The notes beneath the pieces are model-generated. The model did no database searches and was not told the DNA's origin. It was given only the letters and a program-made list of their open reading frames with translations. Position numbers and translations under genes: made by a program. DNA of 64,000 bases, taken from the NCBI GenBank assembly GCA_009741485.1, contig CM019216.1, forward strand, positions 25,899,787 to 25,963,786. The letters run 5' to 3'. Numbering within the stretch: position 1 is the first letter of the stretch; every line of letters starts with the position of its first letter. This stretch comes from Malurus cyaneus samueli. Lineage: Eukaryota > Chordata > Aves > Passeriformes > Maluridae. Shown here in pieces: positions 24,972 to 35,228 of this stretch.

Positions 24972-25735
24972 GATACAGAATCAAATGATCAAAGATTATT
25001 CAGGTTAGAGCAAAACTTATTCAAGTTATTCAAGCAGGACTATATTGATCCAGTTGTGCAGGGCGGTATCCGGTCAAGGCTTGAATTAGCTCCCAGGTTT
25101 GACACTCACTCCATTTTCTGTCCAATTCTCTCATCTTCCCTTTGTCTGTCCTGTGCACCAGCCCTGTGACAGTCATGGTGTCCTGTGCTGAACCACCTAC
25201 AGGACATCCATGTCTTCTTATAAGGGGAAGCCCAGGTTTTGTGAAAACACAGCACAGCAGTTGCGGTCTCTCCAGGGCTGAATTGAGGACAAGGTTCACT
25301 TTCTTTGATCTGTTTGCAGAATTCTTAATGAAGCATGCAATACACGAGTACACATTGGTGGCTTAATGCCAGCCTGGTGCCCATCAGGACCCCTAAGTTC
25401 TGTTCTACAAAGCTGCCTTCCCGATGGTCACCTCTGCATGGGTTTAATCCTTCTCACATCTAATTTTTTTGCATTTGCTTCTTTTAGACTTTCTGAGGTT
25501 TCTGTCAGTCAATTCTGTCAGCAGCAAGTCTGCTCCTTCCCAGCTGCCCTGACCTCCAATGCAGGAACGACAACCTCCATGAACACATTTGGTATTGTCT
25601 GAAAACTTGATGAGTGCAAAACCTGTCCTGATATTCAGATAATTTGTTATATTTCCTGTTTCATAATCAGTAGTCTTTTCTCTTCTGGATGTTATTTCTG
25701 ATGGTGTTTCCAGACATGTTAAACAAAATTGACCA
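24972..25735 (-). mobile_element. CR1 LINE fragment, diverged, with 3' end
   Basis: Antisense CR1. The 3' tip is at about 24972 ('acagaatcaaatgatc'). Then come 'caagcaggactatattgatccagttgtgc', 'caattctctcatcttcccttt', and 'ccatgtcttcttataaggggaagcccag' followed by the 'tgcggtctctccagggctgaattgaggacaag' block. Beyond that are 'gactttctgaggtttctgtcag' and, near 25715, 'gttaaacaaaattgaccagagtgac'. It closely parallels the copy at 17613-19072 in its middle section, which suggests the same or a near CR1 subfamily. Confidence 0.82.
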
Positions 25736-25877
25736 GAGTGACCCGAAATATTCCTTTAATAGAACTTCTGCAGGTCTGTTGTCATTGTTATTTAAAGCTC
25801 TATCATTTCCCTCTGATAATAGACTAATGAAAACTCTGAGATTGTTCTTTTTGATACTGATTAAGTTCTGTTTTCAT

Positions 25878-26412
25878 TGTTTCACTGGCTCTGGCTGGGA
25901 TGGAGTTATTTTTTTCCTAGCAGGCCATATGCTGCTGTTTTTGAATTTGTGACTAAAACAGTATTGATAACACACCAGTCTTTTGGCTATTTCTGAGCAA
26001 TATCTGCACAGTGTCAAGGTTTTCTCTGTTTCTCACACAGCCTCCCCAGTGAGCAGGCTGCAGTCAGTAAGAAGCTGGGAAGGGACACAGACAGGAGCGG
26101 TGATCTGAGTTGACCAAGGGGATATTCCATGACTTATAACATCATGTTCAGCAACAGAAACGCAAGGGAGTTTCTTGGGGGACTGTAGCTGTTTCTTGGA
26201 GACTGGCTGGGTGTCACTCTTCTTGTGCAAGATTGTGAGGAATTGCCCTTGAATCACTAGGGTGGGTTTTTTTTGTTTGTTTGTTTTCCTTTCCCTTAAC
26301 TTATGAAACTACCCTTATAAGCCATGAGTTTTCCCTCCTTTGCTCTTCCTGTTGGGATGAGGGTGTAAATCAGCAGTTGTATTGAGCTGCTGGCCAGCTT
26401 CCACTCACCACT
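25878..26412 (+). mobile_element. Avian endogenous-retrovirus LTR (ERVL-like), sense
   Basis: Same LTR type as 13698-14266 but on the + strand and more worn. Blocks seen: 'ggctctggctgggatggagttatttttttc' near 25887, 'acagtattgataacac' near 25960, 'tttctgagcaatatctgcacagtgtcaagg' near 25990, 'tctgtttctcacacagcctccccagtgagcaggct' near 26026, 'ggaagggacacagacaggagcggtgatctgagttgacca' near 26078, 'aggggatattccatgac' near 26117, 'catcatgttcagcaa', and a degraded end 'gagctgctggccagc' near 26384. A T/G run with TTTG units lies at about 26269-26287. No clear target-site duplication or internal retroviral sequence was found. Confidence 0.82.
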
Positions 26413-29400
26413 TGTGGTCTTTAACTATACTGCAAAAGTATTTCAGTTACGTTGGTTTCCCTTGAGTGTTATAGATCTTGATTTTTTTTTCTTTTTTATT
26501 TTTTTTTTCTTTTATTAATTGTTATCCATTTTCCTTTTTGGTATATTACATCAGTCTATCATAAACACTTTCTTTTCATTTCATTATACATACAATTATA
26601 AAATGTCAATGCTTCGTAATTCTAGTAATATTAAATTTAGTTTCAGATTTTAGTTAGTCTGACCTGATGTTTATAAAAAGTCTTTGCTTAATTATTCTTA
26701 CTTAACACCTTAGGCCAACAAATAATTAAGTAATTTCTTCTATAATGTGCATCCTAATTGATTTTGATATCTTGATTTTTGTTTTTCACTTCCTTTTGGT
26801 CAAGTCAGGTCATCTACTATGAAGATTTGTTCTGCTTTTGTGTAGGAGCCCATCTGAAGTGGGCCATTATCTGGAGAAGTTGGAATGCTCAGGGAAGTGG
26901 GGAAAAAACAACCCAACCAAACAAATACACATGAAAGCAAAACACGAACAACAACACTTTTTTTGTCTCTCTTATCCAACTCAAACAATTATTTATGATA
27001 ACATGAAAAAGGAAAACAAAAACAAAGCAGGCATGGGCTCTGCTGTAGTCTAAAAACAAGAAAATACCTTTTAAAAATTTCAGACTCATTACTTCTGTGA
27101 TTATGGGTTTTTAAGACACTTATTGCATACATAAAGCCCTAAAACCAACTCATACTGACAGTACTGTAGATGTCTTTAATCTTACAATTTACTGGAATGC
27201 CAATATCTACCTGAGAATATTGAGGCACTGGGAAATCCATTGATTAAAAAAACCTGTAGTGTAATGCTATGAAAACTAAAACTGTGTAGGTTTTTTTTTT
27301 GGATTTTATTTTTTTTTTTCAGACAGAAGAAATAATTATTAAATATTTATCAAAGTCTGTATTTTTGTATCCATATTTTAAGCTCTTTGCAAAATATCAG
27401 TTTGTCTTACGTTGTATCAGTAATGGATATATTGTGTATTAGTTGTATGAACCTAAATTAATATGCCAATGTTCATAATCAAAGGCTTGTTGAAATCTTT
27501 GGGAAATTCTGAATTGATTTAATGCTTCATAAAATATGCTGTAATAGGCACGTAGGACTGTCCCTCATGTTTTTTAAAAAAAACACCAAACTGATTACAA
27601 AGTCAGTGTTTCTTTATCTGATACTCGTTGGTAGTTGACAGTCAAATCTGTGTCCCTGCTTTGATAAGATTGTATATAGTCCTCAGAATATGCTTGAAAA
27701 ATCAAATCATACACTACTCTAATGGCTTCTTTTTCTTGTGCTGGTTTAAGTTCTCAGTGTAAAAGAGACTTCAGTCTTGGTTTTAAGCAATTCCAAGGCT
27801 CAGAATTTTATTAGCACTTATCTGTTTATTTGCTTGTTTGTTCTCAAAAAGCCCCATCACAATGAACTCCAATCGTTGTTTTTCAAAAAAAAAAAAAAAC
27901 TGTACTGCTTCCAGCTGACTCAGAAAACCCAGTCTTGTTCTACCTATTGGAAATAAAACGATGCAAAAATATTTCCCCAGTGCACTTCACAAGTGGGCCT
28001 AACCTGTATGGACAGTATCACATCATCAGAAGACTTGCTAATGATTCCCTCCACAGCCATACTGGAAACCTAAGCTTCTTTAATATTACAGTTTCATTAT
28101 TCTTATTTTCTATAATTTAACAACTTTTCTTATTATACTTAATGGAAAAGTCATGCAATATTGAGCAGTAACTGCTGTTAATTTCCTGCTGTATATAATT
28201 TGCATTTTTTGTTGCTAGTGGAGAGTAATTAACATGCTCTAATTATCATACTGATTGTCTTCTTTAGCTTATGAGAATATAGTCATCTCAAACCTCGTTG
28301 ATCTTACAACAGTACATTTTATTGCCCTCAGTAATTGTATCCAGGGACATACAAGGCTTAGGTTTTTACTGAAAAAAAATGGTGTGATCTAGCTGTAACA
28401 AGTTCCCTAAATATTTCAATTTGGAACAGAACAATGTAATTTTTTATAATGCCTATCAAAAAATATAAAGCCCTGCTTCTACAGTAGTGCAATGCCATCT
28501 TTGTAATAACAGAATTGTGGTCGTATTACTATTATCACACAAAAAAAAATGTTTTCTTATGTTCCAGTCAGATTGTATTTTACTCCTCTGTGAACAGTTA
28601 ACACAGAAAACACTTTTAACTTGGAATATGATTACAGGCAACAGAGTGATTTTTCTCTTGCAAGGAAGCTTTTTAGGAAAATAGACATTTATCTGCAGGA
28701 AAAATGTTTTCCTTAATCTAAAAGTTCCACCTAATCAAGCTCCTTAGTAAATTTTATTTCTGCCTACAATCACCTTATAAAATAGTACTGCAGATAAGAA
28801 TATCTAAGTGAAATCAAGTAATTCCATTGGAAATTCTGTATACAAAAACACTGAGGTTTTTGGGTTTTGAAAAGACAAACATCATCAAATACAATGAATT
28901 ACAACTGTACCTGTAAATAGATCACACTGTTTTCACAAGATCAAGTCAAACAACTGTTGAAATTCAAATAGGAGATTTTGTATGAGTCCATTCTGCATTT
29001 GTTTAAGCATAACCATTTATTCCAGGAGACAAGGAATTCAGCAGTCTGCATTGTCTTACAACTTCATGGGAATCAGAATTTCATTTACAGCAGATTCTTC
29101 CAGGGGATCAATAAATACTGTGAAGATTTATGACTACTTTGTAAATGTTCTTCATCAATGCTGAAATTAATACTGTCTCTCCGAAAGAGAGTTCTATATT
29201 TGGATTTTTTTTTTTCTCCTTCTTTAAAGTATCCGCAGTATTCACAACTTTTAGAATGCAGATGTATACAGACTGGGAATGTCAGCGTAGGAGTGAGACA
29301 AGCTGTGTGCTTTTTTTATTTGTGAGTGCTTAAGTCTGTTTTGTATTATAGAGCACTTTTTCTGTGCCGTCTCAGGGTAGCTGTGCTTAGAAGTAACTAA

Positions 29401-29844
29401 ATTACTGTTTGTGAATGACACTAAAAACTGATAGCTGTTAACAGAGAAACAAAGTAAAGCAACCCCAAACTTCCAAAGTAGAAAGTTTCTTTGAGTTTTC
29501 TAAACCCAAGATATCAAATTATACAGCTTAGAGAAAAGCCTCAGAGTGCTCTTAACACTACAAGAGGTTGAAGTAATTTGCAGCAAGATCAGTAGAGACG
29601 TATATCATATTACATCAGTGACAGAAGCTGGATTGACATCACACACATCTAGAAAATATTTGACCATGAGCATGTAAATAACTGTCCTTTTTTTGTTGTT
29701 TTAATTTATTTTAGCATTACATATGGGGTCAAGTATTATTTGACCATATTGCATTGGATTCTATCAAAAGTAGAAAGATATTGTGCCTACTAATTGATCA
29801 AATGGAAAATGAAGAACTGACTTGGCTCTCTTTTACTTGGCAGC
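26413..29844. other. A+T-rich non-coding DNA with homopolymer tracts
   Basis: T-rich at 26479-26516 and 27291-27320, and a 15-base A run at 27885-27899. No exon, RNA gene or named repeat recognised. Confidence 0.5.
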
Positions 29845-30113
29845 TAGGGAGAGTTGAGAGGACATAGCCTCAAGCTGTGCCAGGGAAGGTTCAGGATGAA
29901 TATCAGGAGCAATTCCTTCATGGAAAGGGTTGTTAGACATTGGAATGGGCTGCCCAGGGAGGTTGTAGAGTCAAAATCCCTGGAAGTTTTCAAGGAATTA
30001 CTGGATGTAGTACTTAGTGTCATGATATATTTGACTAGGTGGTGAGTAGTCAAAAACTGAAACTGATGGTCTCAGTGGTCTTTTCCAACCTAAATGATTC
30101 TGTGACTCTGTAA
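29845..30113 (+). mobile_element. CR1 LINE, 3'-end fragment
   Basis: A clear sense CR1 3' end. It reads 'gacatagcctcaagctgtgccagggaaggttcagg' near 29861, then 'cattggaatgggctgcccagggaggttgtagagtc' near 29938, 'ccctggaagttttcaagga', 'tggtctcagtggtcttttccaacctaaatgattctgtga' ending near 30108. The 63-codon frame at 29854-30045 is the worn C-terminus of ORF2 ('[25 protein letters not shown]'). Confidence 0.95.
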
Positions 30114-31536
30114 AACATCTTTGATTTTAGACTTCATGGGCCATTACTACAGAGGGTACATCTGGGACTCTTGCAGAGCTATTTTTTTTCTCCTTCATCT
30201 TAAACAAGTAAAAACCTACTTCCTCCTCTCCCTTCCACCAAATTAATAAACTGCCTCAAAAGTAGAGTTAGGTTAGAGAAGAGGTTTTGGCCATCCAGAT
30301 TCCTCATGAGCATCTTTAACATTAGTTGTAAGATTTACCTCCCTTAAATTTACATTTTTGAAAGCTTATCATTTAAGGTCAATTAGTTAGTTTAAATTAA
30401 CTGTACAGTTAACACAGACAGTTATCTCAGAAGTTTGACTCTTCTAGAAATTGACCTCATCTCCTGTCTTGTAACTGGCTTGGAGTTTTCTGAAGGTAAT
30501 TAATAAAATTTCCAGTTTCTCCATAATTTAAGTCACTGGTCATCATGCTTTATTTGCAAGTTAACCTCAGTAACTTTGTGTCTCAGTGCTTCCATGTCTG
30601 AAATTTATCATAATGCTAGCAAATTAATTGCTGAACACTGAATAACTAATAACCAGTGTTGCCAACACTAGCTATAGGAACTGAGGTAGAAGACCTGAAC
30701 TAACTTCCTGCATGCTCATCCTGATTCCAGAGGAGACTAGAACTTTTCCACGGGTCTCAAGAACTTGAGCTGCATGCAGTTATTTCTCATGTGAATAGAG
30801 AAAGGCACCAATTTCCCTTTTATTATCCGTCAGGGTCCAGGGAGAGCAATATGGAGCAGAAGATCCTGTTTTAGTGGGTCAGAGGCCCTGAATTAGCTGC
30901 AAAGGTCTTTCATCCTCTACTGCCTTTGTGACCCACTTAGTGACTTGTCAAGGACTAATTTAATTACATAAACTTAGCCAGCTATTAGTTACTCCAATAC
31001 TTCTAATTTCTATTGCCCTCCAAACGTTTTGCCAATAATGCAATAATTGCTATTTCTAGTCTATAAAGAAAATTTCAGCATACTGAATTCTGTATAAAAA
31101 ATCTGTCTCAGTAGCATACGATGTTTTACAGTTAATATCTTTTAAGATTATGAAACCGGTCCCTGGTATAGACCATGGGCCAAATTAATTTCCTAGAGGA
31201 CTAAAGATTAAACATAAATCATGGTTTCGAATGTGAAAGGTCATGTTATTCAACCACAAAGCTACAGTTCAAAATATGACTTTATGACTTCTACCACTTC
31301 TTTCCACTCTGAATTATTCATCAAGTTAATATTTTACTATCATAAGTTTCAAAACCCTTTAAATTTAGAAAACAAAGTTTGTGGGCTTAAGTTAATAAAA
31401 GCAATTTCAAAGAGTAACAGAATAAACCTAGAATACCCAGAGAACAAGAGAATAAAATGTTAATTTTTGAGTACAAATTCTCTCAATCCAAATATTTTTG
31501 AAAGTTAATAAAACTTCAGAAGTATTTGCACAGATT
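30114..31536. other. A+T-rich non-coding DNA
   Basis: Nothing recognisable, although 30660-30950 is somewhat richer in G+C than its surroundings. Confidence 0.5.
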
Positions 31537-31685
31537 TCATAGAATCATGGAATAAAGGACTCTCAAGGGACCTAGTGAGATTTCCAACCACCTGCTGAAG
31601 CAAGGTCAGCTAGAGCAAGTTGCTCAGGGCTGAGTCCAATCAGGTTCTAAATTTCTTCAGGAATGCAAAGACTACGACCACTCTG
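31537..31685 (-). mobile_element. CR1 LINE, 3'-end fragment, antisense
   Basis: Begins 'catagaatcatggaataaagg' and continues 'gggacctagtgagatttccaacca', 'cctgctgaagcaaggtcagctagagcaagttgctcagg', 'ccaatcaggttctaaat'. This is a standard antisense CR1 tip of about 150 bases. It is the left member of a cluster of CR1 pieces. Confidence 0.92.
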
Positions 31686-31734
31686 GACAACACAATCTGT
31701 AAAGTAATTCCAATACAGGAAACATGTATGAGAG

Positions 31735-31845
31735 ACATTTGGATCTGGCACTGGGTGATGTGGTTCAGTGGTTACAGGGACAGTGCCGGATTGACAATTG
31801 AACTGGATGGCCTTAAGGATCTCTTCCAACCTTGATAATGAAATG
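31735..31845 (+). mobile_element. CR1 LINE, 3'-end fragment, sense
   Basis: About 110 bases reading 'gcactgggtgatgtggttcagtgg', 'gacagtgccggattgacaattgaactggatggccttaaggatctcttccaaccttgataatg'. This is the sense 3' end of a different CR1 copy, facing away from the antisense piece just to its left. Confidence 0.88.
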
Positions 31846-31869
31846 GGTTTCCTATGGGAAATCCTATTT

Positions 31870-32228
31870 TAACCAGGCAAAAAGGAGGCTCAAGAGGTAC
31901 CCTATTACTCTCTACAAATGAAAAGAGGTTGCAGCAAGGTGGAAGTCAAACTCTTCCCAGGCAACTAGTGACAGGATAAGAAGATATGGCTAAATCTGTG
32001 CCAGGAAAAGTTCATTTTGGAAATCAGGATGACTTTTTCCACTGAAAGAGTGGTTAAACTTCAGAGTGGGCTGCCTAGGGAAGTGGTAGAATTGACATCC
32101 CTGAAAATGTTCAAGAAATGAATGGATGTGGCACTTAGTGCCATGGTCTAGTTGACAAGGTAGTGTTTGTACAAAGGTTGAATTTTATGATCTTGGAGGT
32201 CTTTTTCAATTTTAATGATTCTATATTT
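31870..32228 (+). mobile_element. CR1 LINE, 3'-end fragment, sense
   Basis: A further sense CR1 3' end: 'ggctcaagaggtaccctattactctctacaa' near 31888, 'ggcaactagtgacaggataagaagatatggc' near 31960, 'gagtgggctgcctagggaagtggtagaattgacatccctgaaaatgttcaag' near 32062, 'tggatgtggcacttagtgccatggtctagttgac' near 32123, and the worn tail 'atcttggaggtctttttcaattttaatgattctat' ending near 32225. Confidence 0.92.
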
Positions 32229-32517
32229 GAGACTATGCCCATTGCTTTTATCTCTTACTGAACACCTTTAAGAGTCTGGTTTCTTATTGTGTACTTCTCA
32301 TCCCTAGTCAGATATTTGTATATACTGAATTAAACTAAGGGACATCTTTTATAATATTAGGAAACAAATAGTTTGTTTGGTGCCTGTGGACTGTTTTAAC
32401 ATTCTATTTCCCACAAGTTACTTAAGAAGTTTGAGTACTTCTAACAATAATTAACTTTAGCAAAACAGAAAATACAGTAGAGATGCACAGTTTAAAAAGA
32501 CAGATTTGGGTTTTTTT
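32229..32517. other. Short A+T-rich spacer
   Basis: No feature recognised between two CR1 pieces. Confidence 0.5.
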
Positions 32518-32578
32518 AATTGCTTGATGGACTTGATCATCTTAAAAGCCTTTTTGTAATCTAAATGGTTTTATGATT
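32518..32578 (+). mobile_element. CR1 LINE, tiny 3'-end fragment
   Basis: Reads 'ttgatggacttgatcatcttaaaagcctttttgtaatctaaatggttttatgatt', which is the CR1 tail 'gttggacttgatgatcttaaaggtcttttccaacctaaatgattctatgatt' with a few changes. About 60 bases. Confidence 0.8.
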
Positions 32579-33556
32579 ATTCTTCATAAAGAATGTGTTT
32601 CCTTAAGAAGCTGAGGGGAAAAATAATTGCATTTTTTTCAAAATTGCTGTTATAGTTTAAACAGAACAAACAGAAATGGCTGGTTTGAATATAAAACTAT
32701 TTCTTCCAAGTAAGAATGCAGAGATGCAATCATTCATGATTTTAAACCTTTGTTAAAGTGAAAGAATATAATTTTAATAGGTATTACAACAGAACTTTAC
32801 CAATCTAGGTAAGTAAGAAAGAAATTATCTGGAAAAAATGAAAACATAGAAAAGTAAGTAAACTTAAGGCAGTAGGTCCAACATAAGATATGTCCATAGT
32901 TTTTGAAAGAATTAGGTAATTAACACTGTAAGAACGTCTATTGTTTAAAAAAGTGAACATTTAATATGTGTATCCAATGCTATTAATGCTGCTGTGGACG
33001 TTTCTAAGTGACCTTCTGACAATGATGAAATCAATGCCCAATTACTATTGATGACAATAGGATGAAAATTTCACCTCTAACTCTTCTAACTACTAAATGA
33101 GTTATAAATAGTATTCCTATTAAGTGAGCAACCCAATATTCAATTAACGGTTAATGATGCATACAGAAATAGTTTCAAACATTTTCTCTGAAATGGACTT
33201 GAGATGATTTTCAAATTTCACATGAGACTTCTGAATACTGAATTGTGACTAATGCCTAGTGATAATACTTTAATACTTTTTATCATGTACTCTATTATAT
33301 ACAAAATGAACTTGGTAAAGAATCAGTTAAATAATTCCTTGGATCAACCCAGAATCCACTGATATATTAAAATTAAGAAACAGTCAAGTGTTTTGATTTC
33401 TTATGGAGTGTTTTACTATCTTAGAATCACAATTTTCTTAACATTTTTTGTTAGATCTTTTCCTAATTTATTTCCTGAAGCTAAGTCTGATTATTTAAAA
33501 AACTATTTTTATGATGAGTATTTCAATGTATATTTAACTGAGTATTATATTTAGGT
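32579..33556. other. A+T-rich non-coding DNA
   Basis: Very A+T-rich unique-looking sequence. No feature recognised. Confidence 0.5.
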
Positions 33557-34240
33557 GGAAAATCACATAGAAATCATAAAATTATAAGAAAGGGGGTTAA
33601 AAGGCCATATGTTCCCTTCCTTATCCATGTCTTAATCTAATAAATCTCATTCCTGAGAGATATTCTCTATGATCTTGAAAAATAGTGATGGACACATCAA
33701 CTTCTTTAAATCATTTAAATATTTCATTATTACAAGGATCACAAAAAACCCATGGAATGTTTTTATAAAGCTTTTTTTTTTTTTCCTAATTACTTACTGT
33801 GGTGAGATCTGATAAAAATTAAACCGATTATTCTTCATCTTCCTTATTGCAAACATACCTTTTTGATAGTATATTTTGCTTATTCAAACACTTTAATGTA
33901 TCTTCTTCCAGTCTTCTCTTCCATAGGCTAGGTTAAACTTTTCTTCTTTTATTATTCTTGATGTTCTTATGCTGTATCTGGCTAGTTTGAATCTTCCATA
34001 ATATTTATGCCCAGTTCTTCCACGAGAGGATCCAGTTGAGATATTGCTAATACTAGAAAGAGTGGAAAAGTAAATTTTCCTAATATGGAAGATATATTAT
34101 TGTTTATTCCTACTGGTATTGTGACTGGTTTTTTTTGAAATGGGACAATACTGCTCAAGTTCAGCTTAGGATCTGGAACAATAACCCTAAGAATCTTCTT
34201 GACGGAATGTCTGTCTAATTGTGTCCCTTTTCTTATCAAT
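33557..34240 (-). mobile_element. Old, heavily diverged CR1 fragment
   Basis: Antisense CR1 worn almost beyond recognition. The tip is 'cacatagaaatcataaaattataagaaaggggg' near 33563. Recognisable order marks follow: 'gagatattctctatgatcttgaaaaatagtgatgg' near 33657, 'cttctcttccataggctaggttaaacttttcttc' near 33913, 'atgcccagttcttccacgagaggatccagttgagatattgctaatactagaaagagtgg' near 34006-34064, and 'aagttcagcttaggatctggaacaataaccctaagaatc' near 34156. The colinear order, rather than any single block, supports the call. It is clearly older than the other copies. Confidence 0.6.
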
Positions 34241-34561
34241 GTTATAAAGAATTTTTATTTTTTTAATTAAATTGTTTTCTTTTTCTACACCATTCTACAG
34301 GACACTATTTCAATTTTTAATCCTACTACAGATTGGTATAATTATCAATAATATTTTCTGTGTGATCATAAAAATCTTATGAAATATGCAGTAATATTAC
34401 AGCCAGGATACACCTCAAAAGAAGATTTCCTGTGAGATCATATGAAAAATTCACTCACATCCCTCTATTTCTTCTTCTGCATGTATATTTCAGTATCACA
34501 TATCTTGTAATTCCACCTATTCATGATTTTTTCACTTACAATGTATTTATATCACTTAGCA
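34241..34561. other. A+T-rich spacer
   Basis: No feature recognised between two CR1 copies of opposite orientation. Confidence 0.5.
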
Positions 34562-35228
34562 AGATCGCACAAAGCTGACCAGTCAATTTGATGCAACAGA
34601 AGCAAGGGATGCCATTCAGAGAGACGTGGACAAAACAGAGAAGTGATCACAAGAGAATCTCATTAAGTTTTTCTAAGGGCAGGATGCTGCACCTGGGTCC
34701 AACCAATCCCATACCTGAGCTCACTGAGGATTTGCTCGCTCTGGGGAATGGAAAGCTTGACATGAGCAACAGAAGTGCTTGAAGCACAAGAAAGATATAG
34801 AAATGTTAGAATGGGTCCAGAGGAGGCTACAAAGATGATCCAAGGGCTAAAGCACCTCTCTTATGAAGCAGAGAGAGCTGAAGTTGCTCAGCACGAAGAT
34901 GTCTCGACTCTGTGGAAACCTTACTGCATCTGTCCAGTATTTAAAGGGGGCTTACAAAAAAGAGAAGAGACTTTTCACATGAGCAGATAGCAATAAGATG
35001 AAAGGGAATGGTTTCAAACTAAAAGAGGAGAGCTGTAGTTTGGATGTTAGGAAGCAATTCTTTACCGTGAGGATGGTGCGGTACTGGAAGAGGTTTACCC
35101 AGAGAAGTTGTGAATGCCACGCTCCTTGAAGTCATCAAGGCCAGGCTCAGTGAGGCTCTGAGCAACATGATCTAGTGGAAGATGTCCCTGCCTATGGCAG
35201 GGTGGTTGGAACTAGATGCTCCTATGAT
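34562..35228 (+). mobile_element. CR1 LINE fragment with 3' end
   Basis: Sense CR1 of about 670 bases. ORF2 remnants run 'AIQRDVDKTEK' near 34610, 'LHLGPTNPIPELTEDL' near 34690, 'QERYRNVRMGPEEATKMIQGLKHLSYE' near 34790-34865, and 'GGLQKREETFH' near 34950. Then come non-coding-like blocks 'agatagcaataagatgaaagggaatggtttcaaactaaaagagg', 'gatgttaggaagcaattctttaccgtgaggatgg', and the tail 'tgcctatggcagggtggttggaactagatgctcctatgatc' to about 35228. It is frame-broken and carries an internal deletion of the 'LYSALVRPHLEYCVQFWAP' part. Confidence 0.93.
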
